Shown in pieces: positions 1 through 8,435 of a DNA stretch of 21,138 bases. The stretch's first letter is position 1; every line of letters starts with the position of its first letter. Both the position numbers and the translations under genes were made by a program. The notes under the pieces were generated by a model, which saw only the letters and a list, made by a program, of their open reading frames with translations, had not been told where the DNA came from and searched no databases. This stretch comes from Phaeoceros laevis (Eukaryota > Anthocerotophyta > Anthocerotopsida > Notothyladales): contig JBNGIQ010007843.1 of assembly GCA_049999765.1 (NCBI GenBank), forward strand, positions 1 to 21,138. Direction: 5' to 3'.

Positions 1-310
1 TGCAACCACTTCTAGTGCAAGTAGCAGAACCTTGATATGTATTGCCAAAGGTCTTCTTGAAAGGGTTAAAACATGAAATCACCTTCTATCTCACATACTT
101 CGATTTTTAGCCAAGAAACGCCATACATTCAACTCCTCTCATTTGGAAAGGGCATACTCACTGATCAAAATTTTCACACTTCTTGGTCAAGTAAAGGTCT
201 CAAGCAACCAGTGCTACTCAACCCAGCCTGACCCAACAACTAATAATGCCCATTGGCAAGACATATTAAACTTGCACAGTTCAACTTTCATTTCATAATT
301 CACTTGTTCA

Positions 311-354
311 TCCCAAAGAGGGTCGGACTCCATGTATCTGGACCCTCTTTGGGA
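311..354. repeat. Perfect 14-bp inverted repeat with 16-nt loop
   Basis: TCCCAAAGAGGGTC at 311-324 is exactly complementary to GACCCTCTTTGGGA at 341-354, separated by 16 nt. It could form a cruciform or RNA hairpin, or be the remnant of a small foldback element. No gene overlaps it. Confidence 0.8.
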
Positions 355-720
355 CAGTGCTGATACGAACTTGCTGCTATTCGAGGGCATTCGCAAGTCC
401 AGTTCATGAGTTTTTCCCCCTTGAGCAGTAGTGCAAAGCTTGGTTGAGAACAAAACCTATTTAATTAGCCCTCCTTTCACCAGAAGTTTAGACATAGTAC
501 ATATGCATTTCGTATATCTACAAAGCTGATCAGACAGAGTACACTCAATGATATGAGGCCAGTTTAATCTTCAAGTCCTGAGCAGCATCAGTCCTGATTT
601 CGTAGAGGTGGAGCTTAATTAGCATATGCTTGCAGAGAGCATACATGTATGTGTGAGACTTGACAATCAATATGTGAAACCTAAATCTTGTCGGTGCTAC
701 AGAAAGCTTCCATAGGTTCA

Positions 721-840
721 GTGAGCTTGAAGTTAGGTATCTGGACATCTGCCTGCGCATGTGGAGCTGCAGTTTTCAACTATGAGGTGTGCTTGAAATT
801 AGGTATTTAGACGTCTGCATGCGGAGGTGCAATTTTCAAT
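721..840. repeat. Diverged tandem duplication, about 60-bp unit
   Basis: A unit at 721-780 (GTGAGCTTGA ... TTTTCAAC) recurs at 787-840 (GTGTGCTTGA ... TTTTCAAT) with substitutions and a few small indels. It is non-coding as far as can be seen and lies upstream of the first AP2-domain gene. Confidence 0.75.
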
Positions 841-1182
841 TTCAGCAGATCGTGGGACACCCTGAGCAAACAGCCGTGCGCCAAGCTTACTGACCACGGT
901 GCGTCCGGAGAGATAGCTCATGGCCCTCTAACGGTATTACCTGCTAGACTTCAACGTTGCTCAACATATGGTGCCAACTGTGATAGCCAACGAGGGCCCG
1001 CCCATGAGTCAACAGTAACGAAACCGAATCGCGGCTCACATTAAGCTAGGTCTTACTCAAGAAGGCTAACTAATTAATATTGCCATCCCCCATGGCGAGC
1101 GACCTCCGCCCACACTGCCTCTTCATTCCTGCGCTGGTTTGGGCTTGGCTGTTGCATTCTATTCTAGGGTTCGGGAGGCAGG

Positions 1183-2524
1183 ATGCTGGAGGGTCGCTGG
1201 CGTCCCAATGCGGTGGAACAACTGGCGAGGCTGCTCCTCGATTCCGATGACGACGAGAGCCCCGACGTAGCGCTTCAAGAGCCGATCCTGGCACAGCCCT
1301 TCAAATTCTCAGCGCCACTCCCAGGCAAGCCAAAACTCTCCTCCATCGCAACGCAATGCAACAACCTCCAGACCTGTCAATGAATGTATTCACAGTCCAG
1401 CAGCAGCTCACGCCTCCAGACCTGTCGGGAAACGTTGCTGTTTTGCAGAATTCGTACCAGAGCCGGACCAGTGTAGCTTCTGGGACCTCGACCGGCTGCA
1501 GGAAGAAATCGCAGCGGACTCCGGTGAGCCCTCAGCTGCAGAGGAGCCGCAGCCGGAGGCAAACCCCTCCCCTGAGCAGCCCTGCCTTCACCTGGGGTTC
1601 GAACTCCCTCTGGGCATTCTCCATTCCACAGCGGCCCTGGTGGAGCGCTACCTCAGCAGCGCATACCTCAACCCGCGGCCCCCCACGCTGCTGGAACTGA
1701 GGGGCATGCTCACCCACGGCCCGGCGAGAGTGCTCCCGTTCCAGGACGCAGCCCAAGCTGTGCCCCCGTCGGAGCCTGGCGATAAGCCGGCCCGGGGCGC
1801 CGTCGTCGGCGTCTCCTTCAACATCCGGAGCAAGATGTACGACGCCTACGCCAGCCTCCCGACGCACGTCGAGTCCAGGGCGAAGCTGAAGCAGGTCTAC
1901 TGCGGGGGCTCGGCGCAGGGGTTCCGGGAAGCCGCGCGGCTGCGGGACTCGGTGGTGGTGCAGATGTACCGGTGCGGGACGCGGTGGAGCCAGAAGCGGC
2001 CCGCCAAGCTCAACTTCCCGCCCGAGGACGCGCTGGAGCTCCTCACCCGGCCGCGGGCGGTGCCCATGGGCTTCCGGGAGTACGCCGATTACCTCCAGAC
2101 GGAGGTGGCGGACAAGCGCAGCATGCGGGCCGTGGAGGGGTTCCGCGGAGTGTATGCAGAGGTGGAGGCCGACCTCTACGGCGAGGAGAAGCCGAGAGGG
2201 AGGGTGGAGACGGGCCGCCTGGTGGCTGCGGTGTTCGATCCGGAGGTGAACGATGGGGTGGGCGCCAGGAGGCTGGTGGAAGGTGATGCGGAGCAGGGGG
2301 CGTGGAAGAAGGGGCAAACCAAGTGGATTTACTGGCGCTCGGCTGAGCAGGCGGCCAGGGCCTACGATAGGGAGGTGATCAAGATGGGAGGCCTGCTCAT
2401 CTACCGCCTGAATTACGCGCTCACAGACTACCCGGAGGAGCTGATGAGCTCTACCAAGCTGGACGAGGTGGCCGACGAGCTCATGCGCTTCGTTGCTGAA
2501 CTCCGGACCCAACAACAGCCCTAG
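1183..2524 (+). CDS. Divergent two-AP2-domain protein (AP2/ANT-like architecture), two exons
   Basis: Probable DNA-binding transcription factor of the two-AP2-domain class. The reading is spliced: exon 1 1183-1324, exon 2 1449-2524, 405 codons. The start ATG is supported by an in-frame TAG at 1165. The N terminus carries an acidic DSDDDESPD patch (residues 20-28). AP2-like domain 1 is about residues 166-238, ending AKLNFPPEDA. A linker with FREYADYLQ follows. Domain 2 is about 279-375, with GFRGVY, the helix-type stretch SAEQAARAYDREVIKMGG, and LNYALTDYPEEL. Order and linker match ANT-like proteins (two domains joined by a short linker after NFP), but the first domain has lost the YRGV core and several usual Trp/Arg positions. 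The pre-domain motif PPTLLELRGML is shared with the convergent gene at 3659-5374, so the two are paralogues. The gene is GC-rich. Altered or absent DNA binding is possible. Confidence 0.75.
1325..1448 (+). other. Predicted GC-AG intron, 124 bp
   Basis: The frame of exon 1 (from 1183) ends at a stop at 1381-1383, while the downstream frame is open only after a TAG at 1268. A donor CCAG|GCAAGC at 1321-1330 and an acceptor TTGCTGTTTTGCAG ending at 1448 join the two frames exactly (length 124, one more than a multiple of three) without a stop; the split codon becomes GAA. GT donors in the region either miss the phase or create a stop, except a weak one at 1202. A 14-bp direct repeat, CCTCCAGACCTGTC, occurs twice inside the intron (1365-1378 and 1413-1426). 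Confidence 0.65.
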
Positions 2525-3658
2525 CTACACTGTGCCTCCAAGCTTAGAGTTTGAGCATCTAGCTCTACAGGGCTCTTCTTCTTTGAACACTTGCAATTCT
2601 GTTGTGCAGGCAGCTGCAGCATTCTTTCCTTCTTCATGTGAAACGTCTTGGACATGGTGGTTGTAACGTTAAACTTTGTTGCCTGAGGTTTGAACATTCT
2701 TTGGACACTATCATATTGTTCAATCTCTAGGCTTTTCCATGTGTAGATTGCAATGTTTGTATCATATTTCTGCTTTTACTAGTTTATGTCACGGACATGA
2801 CAGCGTGCTCGAACCCAATGTGGAATTTCTGCATGTATGAGTAACCCAAATGTACACATGTATATCATCTACCTAGGTGCAAGGTTGAGTGGCGCGCAAA
2901 TCAATCAATCAATCACGCGGACCGGGTATGTTCATCCACTCTTCGGAGGTCTTTCTTTCTCATAATAGTAGTAGCAGTAGGGGTGTTCAAGCCGGGACGA
3001 CTCCCCACGGGGAATCGGGCGCGCTGCCACTTGATGTGGACTAATGGGAGGTTTAGTCTTCGACTTCCTTGCCCATTAGCTAGCAGTTACAAGTTGGTCT
3101 TGTACTTTCTATAGCTACCAATGCTTGGGTGTACCTAGTTGGTATTGCTAGGCACTTATTGATCTTCCTACGCAATTTCAAACACCAATTTCACAATTAC
3201 GTACATGTGATTCACACAAACGTGTTGATTCTTTATCAAACTTTGCAATGTCAGCCACAATGGACGTGTCGAGTCAACATGGGACGTGTCCAGTCAACAT
3301 GGGACGTGTATGGCCATGCACTCTGATGCATGCACGTACGTGCACGTGCCTTGTTGAAATGAAAGGATTTGTATGGGTACATGCTTTGTTGAAATGAAGG
3401 GATTTGTATGGGTACGTGCTTTGTTGAAATGAAGGGATTTGTATGGTACTGTCTTTTTTTCATGCAACGTGCTTGTAAATTTATGCATGCAACGTGCTTG
3501 TAAATTTATGCAAACCATGATCCTGTTCTACCATTTCATCAGCTCGCACTTGCCCCATTCTCTTTGAGCACGTTATAGATATACTGGTCAGCAAACATGG
3601 ATTACCTACACAAGTTTTATGAAGCTTTCATCAAACAACAAGTAACGAATTCACAGAG
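2525..3658. other. Spacer between convergent AP2-domain genes
   Basis: Holds the 3' UTRs of the two convergent genes. No coding sequence is recognisable and no AATAAA poly(A) signal stands out. It contains an (AATC)n run near 2899-2914 and a cluster of three kinds of short tandem repeats at 3257-3510. Confidence 0.6.
3257..3510. repeat. Cluster of three minisatellites rich in ACGTG cores
   Basis: Three successive tandem arrays: a 20-bp unit about 2.7 times (3257-3310, core GGGACGTGT), a 35-bp unit about three times (3351-3385, 3386-3420, 3421-3447, core TTGTTGAAATGAAGGG), and a 25-bp unit exactly twice (3461-3485, 3486-3510, CATGCAACGTGCTTG...). A perfect CACGTG G-box lies between the first two arrays at 3343-3348. 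ACGTG recurs at least six times in the block. Confidence 0.85.
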
Positions 3659-5374
3659 CTAAGCTAGTGAAATAGCTAATGAGTGTGTAGCTTCTTCTTC
3701 CGGCACTGGCTCCCCAGGTGAACTAGCTAATGATGGTGTCGCTGCTTCTTCCGGTGAACTAGCTAATGATGGTGTAGCTCCTTCTTCCGGTNNNNNNNNN
3801 NCTTCTTCCGGTGAACTAGCTAATGATGGTGTAGCTCCTTCTTCCGGTGAACTAGCTAATGATGGTGTAGCTGCTTCTTCCGGCACTGGCTCCCCGAGCT
3901 GGCTGGCAATGTAAGCCTGGACGACAGGGGAGGCCACCAGCTCCTTCACATACTGCAAGACGGAGTAATTGAGGCTGGCCTCCCGCCACGCCCCCATCCT
4001 GATCACCAGCTTGTCGTAGGCCACAGCTGCCTCCTCCGGCGTCTTGAACCCCTGCACCACCACCTTGGAATTCTCGGCCCCCTCTACCTTGCGCCGCTGC
4101 ACCACCCGCTTCATGGAGTGTACGTACTCGCGCGCGGCGCTGTCCCACACCGACGCCTGGAACACCTCCCGCCGCATGTTCCAGAACACGCCATGGAAAT
4201 CCTCCACATACTCCCTGTGCCGGTTGGTCCCGACCTCTTGCAGCAGGTAGCGCTTGTACTCCCTCCAGTCCGCCATGGCCGCCACCCGCGGCCGCCGCAT
4301 GTCCTCCAGGTAATCCTCGATGGGGAAGTTGAGCTCTGGGAGCGCCCGGTTGTAGCCGCCGTTGCCGCGCCACCGCAGCCCGCACAGCAGCATCTTCACG
4401 ATGAGCGAGTCGCGGGCGCGGGCCGCGGCTTCGGCGTTGGTGGAGGCGGCCACGTAGATCTGGTGCACCACCTTGCCCGTCTTGCTGCTCAGCACCACCC
4501 CCATGGAGCCTGGAACGGTCACCCACGCCTGGTACACCACGCGCGCCTTCACCTTGGTCGTGGTCACGCCCCTGTACTCGCTGGCTATGGCGGCGTCGAG
4601 CTCGACGACATGGCCCTCCGTCACCAGGCGCTGGAGCCCGAAGAGCGTGGGCGGGACGGGCCGCCTTCTGTCCACGATGGCTCGGACCAGCTGGTTGATG
4701 CCGTGCGCGTCCTGGCTCAGCGCTGCTGCTGCTGCGTCCGCGTCCTGAGGGGCGGTCCGCAGCCGCTTCTCCTGCGATCTCGTCGACTCCCGGTTCCACC
4801 TCTCCATCCAGAGAGGTAGTTCATCCGCATCCGCCACAATCGCCTTTGGCGGACCTGACTCCTTCTGCTGGGCTGGACGTGATGGGGCTCTGCGTTTTCT
4901 GCTTGTACCCACTGCCGGGGCTGGAATAGGAACAAGACCAAGAGTAGGAGGCGGAGGAGCCTGCATCATTTGCAAAGGGATGAGGTCAAGGGGGCGGAGT
5001 AACTCCAAGGCCAGGAGTAGAGATGCCCGGAACCTCTCAACACTTTCCCATTGCAGCTCGCCATCCCCCCCATTGCCGCCCACCACGGTTGCTGCTCTGT
5101 CTCCTGTGACTTGATCATCAGCCCCGCCCGTTGCCTCATCAGCGGCGGCTCCTCCTGTAGGGTTAACGGTGTCTTGGGAGCCGCCATCTCCTTGGGAAGC
5201 CGACGCTGGCTGCGACTGCGGTACTGGTGCATCGCCTGGTGTTTGCTGAGGGCTCAAGCCTTCAGAAGATGGCGCTGCTGGTAGCGATGGGTCCAGTAAC
5301 AGCGGAGGGTATGGCCGACGAACGCGCCAACTCCGGGCCGGCTGTGTGGCGGACATGGTTGCTGTGGCGGACAT
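3659..5374 (-). CDS. Divergent two-AP2-domain protein with C-terminal 12-residue repeats
   Basis: Probable nuclear DNA-binding protein, paralogue of the gene at 1183-2524. About 571 residues, counting the N gap as written. The N-terminal 160 residues are Pro/Ala/Gly/Ser-rich and look disordered. A basic SRKRRAPSRP stretch (158-167) is a plausible nuclear localisation signal. AP2-like domain 1 is about 266-352: it keeps SEYRGV and the helix stretch NAEAAARARDSLIVKM, and ends LPELNFPIEDY. The linker includes ADWREYKRYLLQE. Domain 2 is about 391-475 (FHGVFW ... KTPEEAAVAYDKLVIRMG ... LNYSVLQYVKEL). The C terminus is built from repeats of about 12 residues (ATPSLASSPEEG) and is interrupted by ten Ns at 3792-3801, so its true length is unknown. 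No intron is evident. Two in-frame ATGs (5374, 5356) lie in an 18-bp duplication; the first is taken. It ends with TAG at 3659. Confidence 0.75.
   Translation of the reverse strand: MSATATMSATQPARSWRVRRPYPPLLLDPSLPAAPSSEGLSPQQTPGDAPVPQSQPASASQGDGGSQDTVNPTGGAAADEATGGADDQVTGDRAATVVGGNGGDGELQWESVERFRASLLLALELLRPLDLIPLQMMQAPPPPTLGLVPIPAPAVGTSRKRRAPSRPAQQKESGPPKAIVADADELPLWMERWNRESTRSQEKRLRTAPQDADAAAAALSQDAHGINQLVRAIVDRRRPVPPTLFGLQRLVTEGHVVELDAAIASEYRGVTTTKVKARVVYQAWVTVPGSMGVVLSSKTGKVVHQIYVAASTNAEAAARARDSLIVKMLLCGLRWRGNGGYNRALPELNFPIEDYLEDMRRPRVAAMADWREYKRYLLQEVGTNRHREYVEDFHGVFWNMRREVFQASVWDSAAREYVHSMKRVVQRRKVEGAENSKVVVQGFKTPEEAAVAYDKLVIRMGAWREASLNYSVLQYVKELVASPVVQAYIASQLGEPVPEEAATPSLASSPEEGATPSLASSPEEXXXXPEEGATPSLASSPEEAATPSLASSPGEPVPEEEATHSLAISLA
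3717..3881 (-). repeat. 36-bp coding minisatellite, interrupted by assembly gap
   Basis: Units of 36 bp beginning GGTGAACTAGCTAATGATGG start at 3717, 3753 and 3789, then again at 3810 and 3846 after ten Ns (3792-3801). Units are nearly identical at DNA level and encode the Ser/Pro/Glu-rich C terminus of the minus-strand AP2-like protein. The phase break at the gap (21 instead of 36) means the real missing sequence is probably 25 bases, or 25 plus a multiple of 36, not 10. The reading frame would still be kept because the difference is a multiple of three. Confidence 0.9.
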
Positions 5375-5381
5375 GGTTGCT
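5346..5381 (-). repeat. 18-bp tandem duplication over the start codon
   Basis: GTGGCGGACATGGTTGCT occurs twice in tandem at 5346-5363 and 5364-5381. Each copy carries one in-frame ATG on the minus strand (5356 and 5374), so the AP2-like protein begins with a doubled MSATAT-type N terminus. Confidence 0.85.
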
Positions 5382-5696
5382 GTCTCGGAGCGCCCGCTGT
5401 AATGGCCTCCTTCTGGGTTGAGCTTGGCCTTTCGCTATGCCCTAATAACCGGGAGGTTGTTAGTTAGGTTGAGGTTTTGACGCTTGGAAAGGTTGAACGA
5501 ATCACCAAATGAAATTACATAGAGTACATGTAGCGGACAAATCTTACAGGAAATCACAGTATGTCGTGGATCGTATCTCTGCCCCCGCCGTTTGCATACC
5601 TACATAGCGCTGAGACGTGATCCTTCTGTACTAGTGATACAACTACCGAGACTAATAAGCTGCCAGAGAGGAGACACAGCACAACAGTAAACTCCC
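5375..5696. other. Intergenic region between two minus-strand genes
   Basis: About 320 bp between the start of the second AP2-like gene and the stop of the long minus-strand gene. It should contain the promoter/5' UTR of the former only if transcription starts inside it, because the promoter would lie to the right of 5374. No TATA box or other element stands out. Confidence 0.4.
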
Positions 5697-8435
5697 TCAC
5701 CCGGAGTTCACGATCCGAGATAGGCGACGACTGTAGAGGTAGGTGACAAGAGCTGCATTCAGCAACAAGAGCGTGCCACTGATGGCAGGGATTGGGTGCT
5801 GCATCAACGCATCCAGACGGTTTGAGTATACACGTTTCTTCCACCATCCAGGATCAGGGCACTCCCGTTCCTCGTCCTCTGCTTGAGATGCATCATCCTG
5901 GTCACCATGTTCAAGTGAATGAGAAATATGCACTGACAGCAGCAACAAATTCGCTTGCTGCTTACTCAGCATACGGCAACCAACAAATAGTGGCATGGTG
6001 TCTTTTGCACTTTTTGAGGTTGGTGTTGTGGACCTACTTGGGAGGAGAACACCAGCCGACTCTGAGTCCGTTTCTTGTGTAGTCGTCCCTCTGTAGGTTC
6101 CATAGCTTGCTTGCCCTCTTGGCCTGAGCTTCATTTTGCACTCAGCATGTCGGAAAGCTTTCCATCCAGGCTCTACTGATGTTGTAGTTGATGCATTCAG
6201 CTCTCCCTGATCCATTGGATGAGTGGCTTGATCCACTGCAGGAGTGTTCTCTGGGATATCTTGACCCGGTTGCCTCCTTGGATACTTCTTCCTGAAGAGC
6301 TTTGAGTTGTCTTCGCTCCTAAGCTCGTCCCGAACCTCCTGAGAGTTCAGGAGTCCACTGAGTGACCGAACCCTGTTTCCGAGAAGAGCTCTTGGATACA
6401 CCGGGCCCCTTATCCTCTGTCCAGTCCCAGTCAAGTCAGCAACAACCGGGCCCCTTATCCTCTGTCCAGTCCCAGTCAAGTCAGCAACAATCTCCTCCCT
6501 CTGCTGAGAAATCGCTCCCATTGTTCTCACCAGATCTTTCTCTTTGCAAATCTTGTTCTTTCGCAGAACAGCACTTGGCAGTCGGTCATATACTTTGGTG
6601 TCGTAGTGTTCTCGCAAACCTGCACACCCATCCGCACAAAGACCATTTGCAAGATGTGGGAGTGTGGCCTGGACCCTGGATTTTGTCTTCTGACATGGGC
6701 CTGCTTGGATGCTGCAACCACCACCATATCTGGAAGGAGGCAGACACGAGAGAGGGATATTTTGTCCTGCACCCTTCTCACTGCCACAGGTCTCCTCAAT
6801 CTTTACACCTCCGATGAAGCTGCTAGCCTTCACAGGTTGCTTGTCGTATGCACACTTCCGAGTTGCTCCATTGCTCACGGACTCTGGTGAGTTTGTTGGA
6901 ACCACATAAGTTTGATGGCCTCTGTCTGGAGATGGGCTGTTCCTGTAACGGTCAACAGTGCCAAAGCCGTTGCTTGAACTTGTACCGTCAGCTGCCAGGT
7001 TCCAAGAAGATGGCCATGCGCTGTTGTCTTCATCAGACTCAACTACCTTCTCCTCCGAGCGTGGTGACAAAGCCATCAAAGAATTGATACCTGCATGATC
7101 CGCAGGTTTAATGCTCTCACAGGCACCCATGACAAGATCACCCTCCATGTCACTGCCAATCTTAACTCTGCCATGGCCACCAAAGTACTTTCCCTTCACC
7201 TGTGGAGAAGAACACTGCAGGGGAGCCAGACTGTCCAGATCATCTGATGACGAAGATGCCTGCCTGTCTGTGATCTGAAGTTCAGCTGCGGTCTGTGCTT
7301 GGTCACCTCCCTCGTCTTGCCAGGCAACATAACACATGTTATGCCCTCCCTTCTCCATCACATGCCTTTGATACTCCTGCACCTCCAGAGGTTTGTCTGC
7401 AGACTGAGCATTATCTGTGTCAGCGTCTACCATTACAAAACTGCCGTTCGTTGTTCGGAGCTGTTCCCATCCTCCCTCCTTACGATAAAAATCCCTATGA
7501 TTGTCGAAACTGCCTCCATGCCTGGTTTCGCAAGTAGTTTGGAAGCTCACGCTCATGTCCACCGCACTGGTGTGAACTTCAGAGCTAGAACCCCAGTCCT
7601 GGGCTTCATCAGCCACCATCCATTCCACAGAAGCGACCGACCGCTTAGGAACTTTCTCGTTGCCATCCGATTTGCTGTCATCCGGAGAACTTGGAAGAGA
7701 CCTCTCTGCTCCTACAATCAAAACTCCCCTCGGCTTACACTTTCTCCGATCTCTGACAACTGTGCCACCATTGCCCCCAGATCCTACCAGTGGACCGGCC
7801 GCAAAGCAAGCCCGTCCAGCTGGAGAACCCTTCAGCTTCCTCAAAAATTCCGGAGAGCTTGTCACTGCCACCGCGGGCATGTTCTTCTCCCCACAATCAT
7901 CCTCATCACCTTCAGAGTCACCGGGTGTGCTGAAGCCCCCGCCAGTGAGGAGCGCCCCTTCGCTGTCCAGAGCCGAACCGACCACCTCCTTCTCGCCAGA
8001 ATGCCTGCCAGAAATGCTTGATGCGGAGGCACCTGCATCGGCCTCCCTCTTTCCATCTCCCCGTCTGGCAACACCAGCACTCCTCCCGCTTTGCTTGTCC
8101 TTGGATCTTTCACCTTCAGCACTGCCAAGTTTTTCTTCAAACTGCCTCAAACCAATCCGCTTCAGCCCTTGCACCCGAGAAGAACGCACGCAGTCGGCAC
8201 CACCATACCTTCCAGCGCCCCGGCTCACTCTCCGCTGAAACACCTCCTCCCTTTCCGCCTCTTCCGCCTTGTCAGCCGGCTGCAGAGGTGCTCCTTTCTT
8301 CAACACCGCATCCTGTGTATCCACCAGCGTGTTGCAGTGCTTCAGATCCGCCAGCGGCTGCCTCACCCGCTGCGAAGGAGGCCGCCTGCTGGCAATCCTG
8401 TCCTTCCCAGGAGCTGGAGAAGCGAATATTGGCAT
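5697..8435 (-). CDS. Large low-complexity protein with C-terminal membrane anchor, family not recognised
   Basis: A single long open frame of 912 codons from the ATG at 8435 to TGA at 5697-5699. I do not recognise a domain. Most of the protein is rich in Ser, Asp, Glu, Gly, Lys and Arg and looks disordered. A perfect 15-residue tandem duplication (VADLTGTGQRIRGPV twice) lies near residues 649-678. The last about 30 residues contain one hydrophobic stretch, AISGTLLLLNAALVTYLYS, followed by a short basic tail (RRLSRIVNSG). This arrangement fits a tail-anchored membrane protein with its bulk in the cytosol or nucleoplasm. The open frame continues upstream of this ATG to 8525 and still looks coding (SIEGLVTGALAREIV just before), so translation probably starts in an upstream exon. 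The next entry describes candidate splice sites. Function unknown. Confidence 0.7.
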   Translation of the reverse strand: MPIFASPAPGKDRIASRRPPSQRVRQPLADLKHCNTLVDTQDAVLKKGAPLQPADKAEEAEREEVFQRRVSRGAGRYGGADCVRSSRVQGLKRIGLRQFEEKLGSAEGERSKDKQSGRSAGVARRGDGKREADAGASASSISGRHSGEKEVVGSALDSEGALLTGGGFSTPGDSEGDEDDCGEKNMPAVAVTSSPEFLRKLKGSPAGRACFAAGPLVGSGGNGGTVVRDRRKCKPRGVLIVGAERSLPSSPDDSKSDGNEKVPKRSVASVEWMVADEAQDWGSSSEVHTSAVDMSVSFQTTCETRHGGSFDNHRDFYRKEGGWEQLRTTNGSFVMVDADTDNAQSADKPLEVQEYQRHVMEKGGHNMCYVAWQDEGGDQAQTAAELQITDRQASSSSDDLDSLAPLQCSSPQVKGKYFGGHGRVKIGSDMEGDLVMGACESIKPADHAGINSLMALSPRSEEKVVESDEDNSAWPSSWNLAADGTSSSNGFGTVDRYRNSPSPDRGHQTYVVPTNSPESVSNGATRKCAYDKQPVKASSFIGGVKIEETCGSEKGAGQNIPLSCLPPSRYGGGCSIQAGPCQKTKSRVQATLPHLANGLCADGCAGLREHYDTKVYDRLPSAVLRKNKICKEKDLVRTMGAISQQREEIVADLTGTGQRIRGPVVADLTGTGQRIRGPVYPRALLGNRVRSLSGLLNSQEVRDELRSEDNSKLFRKKYPRRQPGQDIPENTPAVDQATHPMDQGELNASTTTSVEPGWKAFRHAECKMKLRPRGQASYGTYRGTTTQETDSESAGVLLPSRSTTPTSKSAKDTMPLFVGCRMLSKQQANLLLLSVHISHSLEHGDQDDASQAEDEERECPDPGWWKKRVYSNRLDALMQHPIPAISGTLLLLNAALVTYLYSRRLSRIVNSG
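6401..6490 (-). repeat. Perfect 45-bp tandem duplication inside the long gene
   Basis: 6401-6445 and 6446-6490 are identical 45-bp units beginning CCGGGCCCCTTATCCTCTGT. They keep the frame and duplicate 15 residues. Identity without silent changes points to a recent event. Confidence 0.95.

Larger units (their letters stand above)
1..1182. other. 5' intergenic region, no gene recognised
   Basis: AT-rich stretch with only short open frames that resemble no protein family I know. It contains a perfect 14-bp inverted repeat (311-354) and a diverged tandem duplication (721-840), both listed separately. The last part should hold the promoter and 5' UTR of the AP2-domain gene that starts at 1183. 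An AT-rich TAATTAATATT stretch near 1070-1080 could serve as a TATA-like element, but this is weak. Confidence 0.6.

Noticed and set aside
1376-1448. GT-AG intron using the GT at 1376 in the first AP2-like gene
   Set aside because: The length gives the right phase, but the joined codon becomes TAA, so it cannot code.
1532-2515. Long minus-strand open frame (327 codons) opposite the first AP2-like gene
   Set aside because: Translation is His/Arg/Pro/Leu-rich without motifs; it is the antisense shadow of a GC-rich coding exon whose plus-strand reading has clear AP2 features.
3257-3510. Repeated units resembling an array
   Set aside because: Units are contiguous without spacers and of three different lengths, so minisatellites and not a CRISPR array.
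3852-4819. Long alternative frames on both strands over the second AP2-like gene
   Set aside because: Low-complexity Gly/Ala/Arg or Pro/His-rich translations produced by high GC; the AP2-domain frame explains this stretch.
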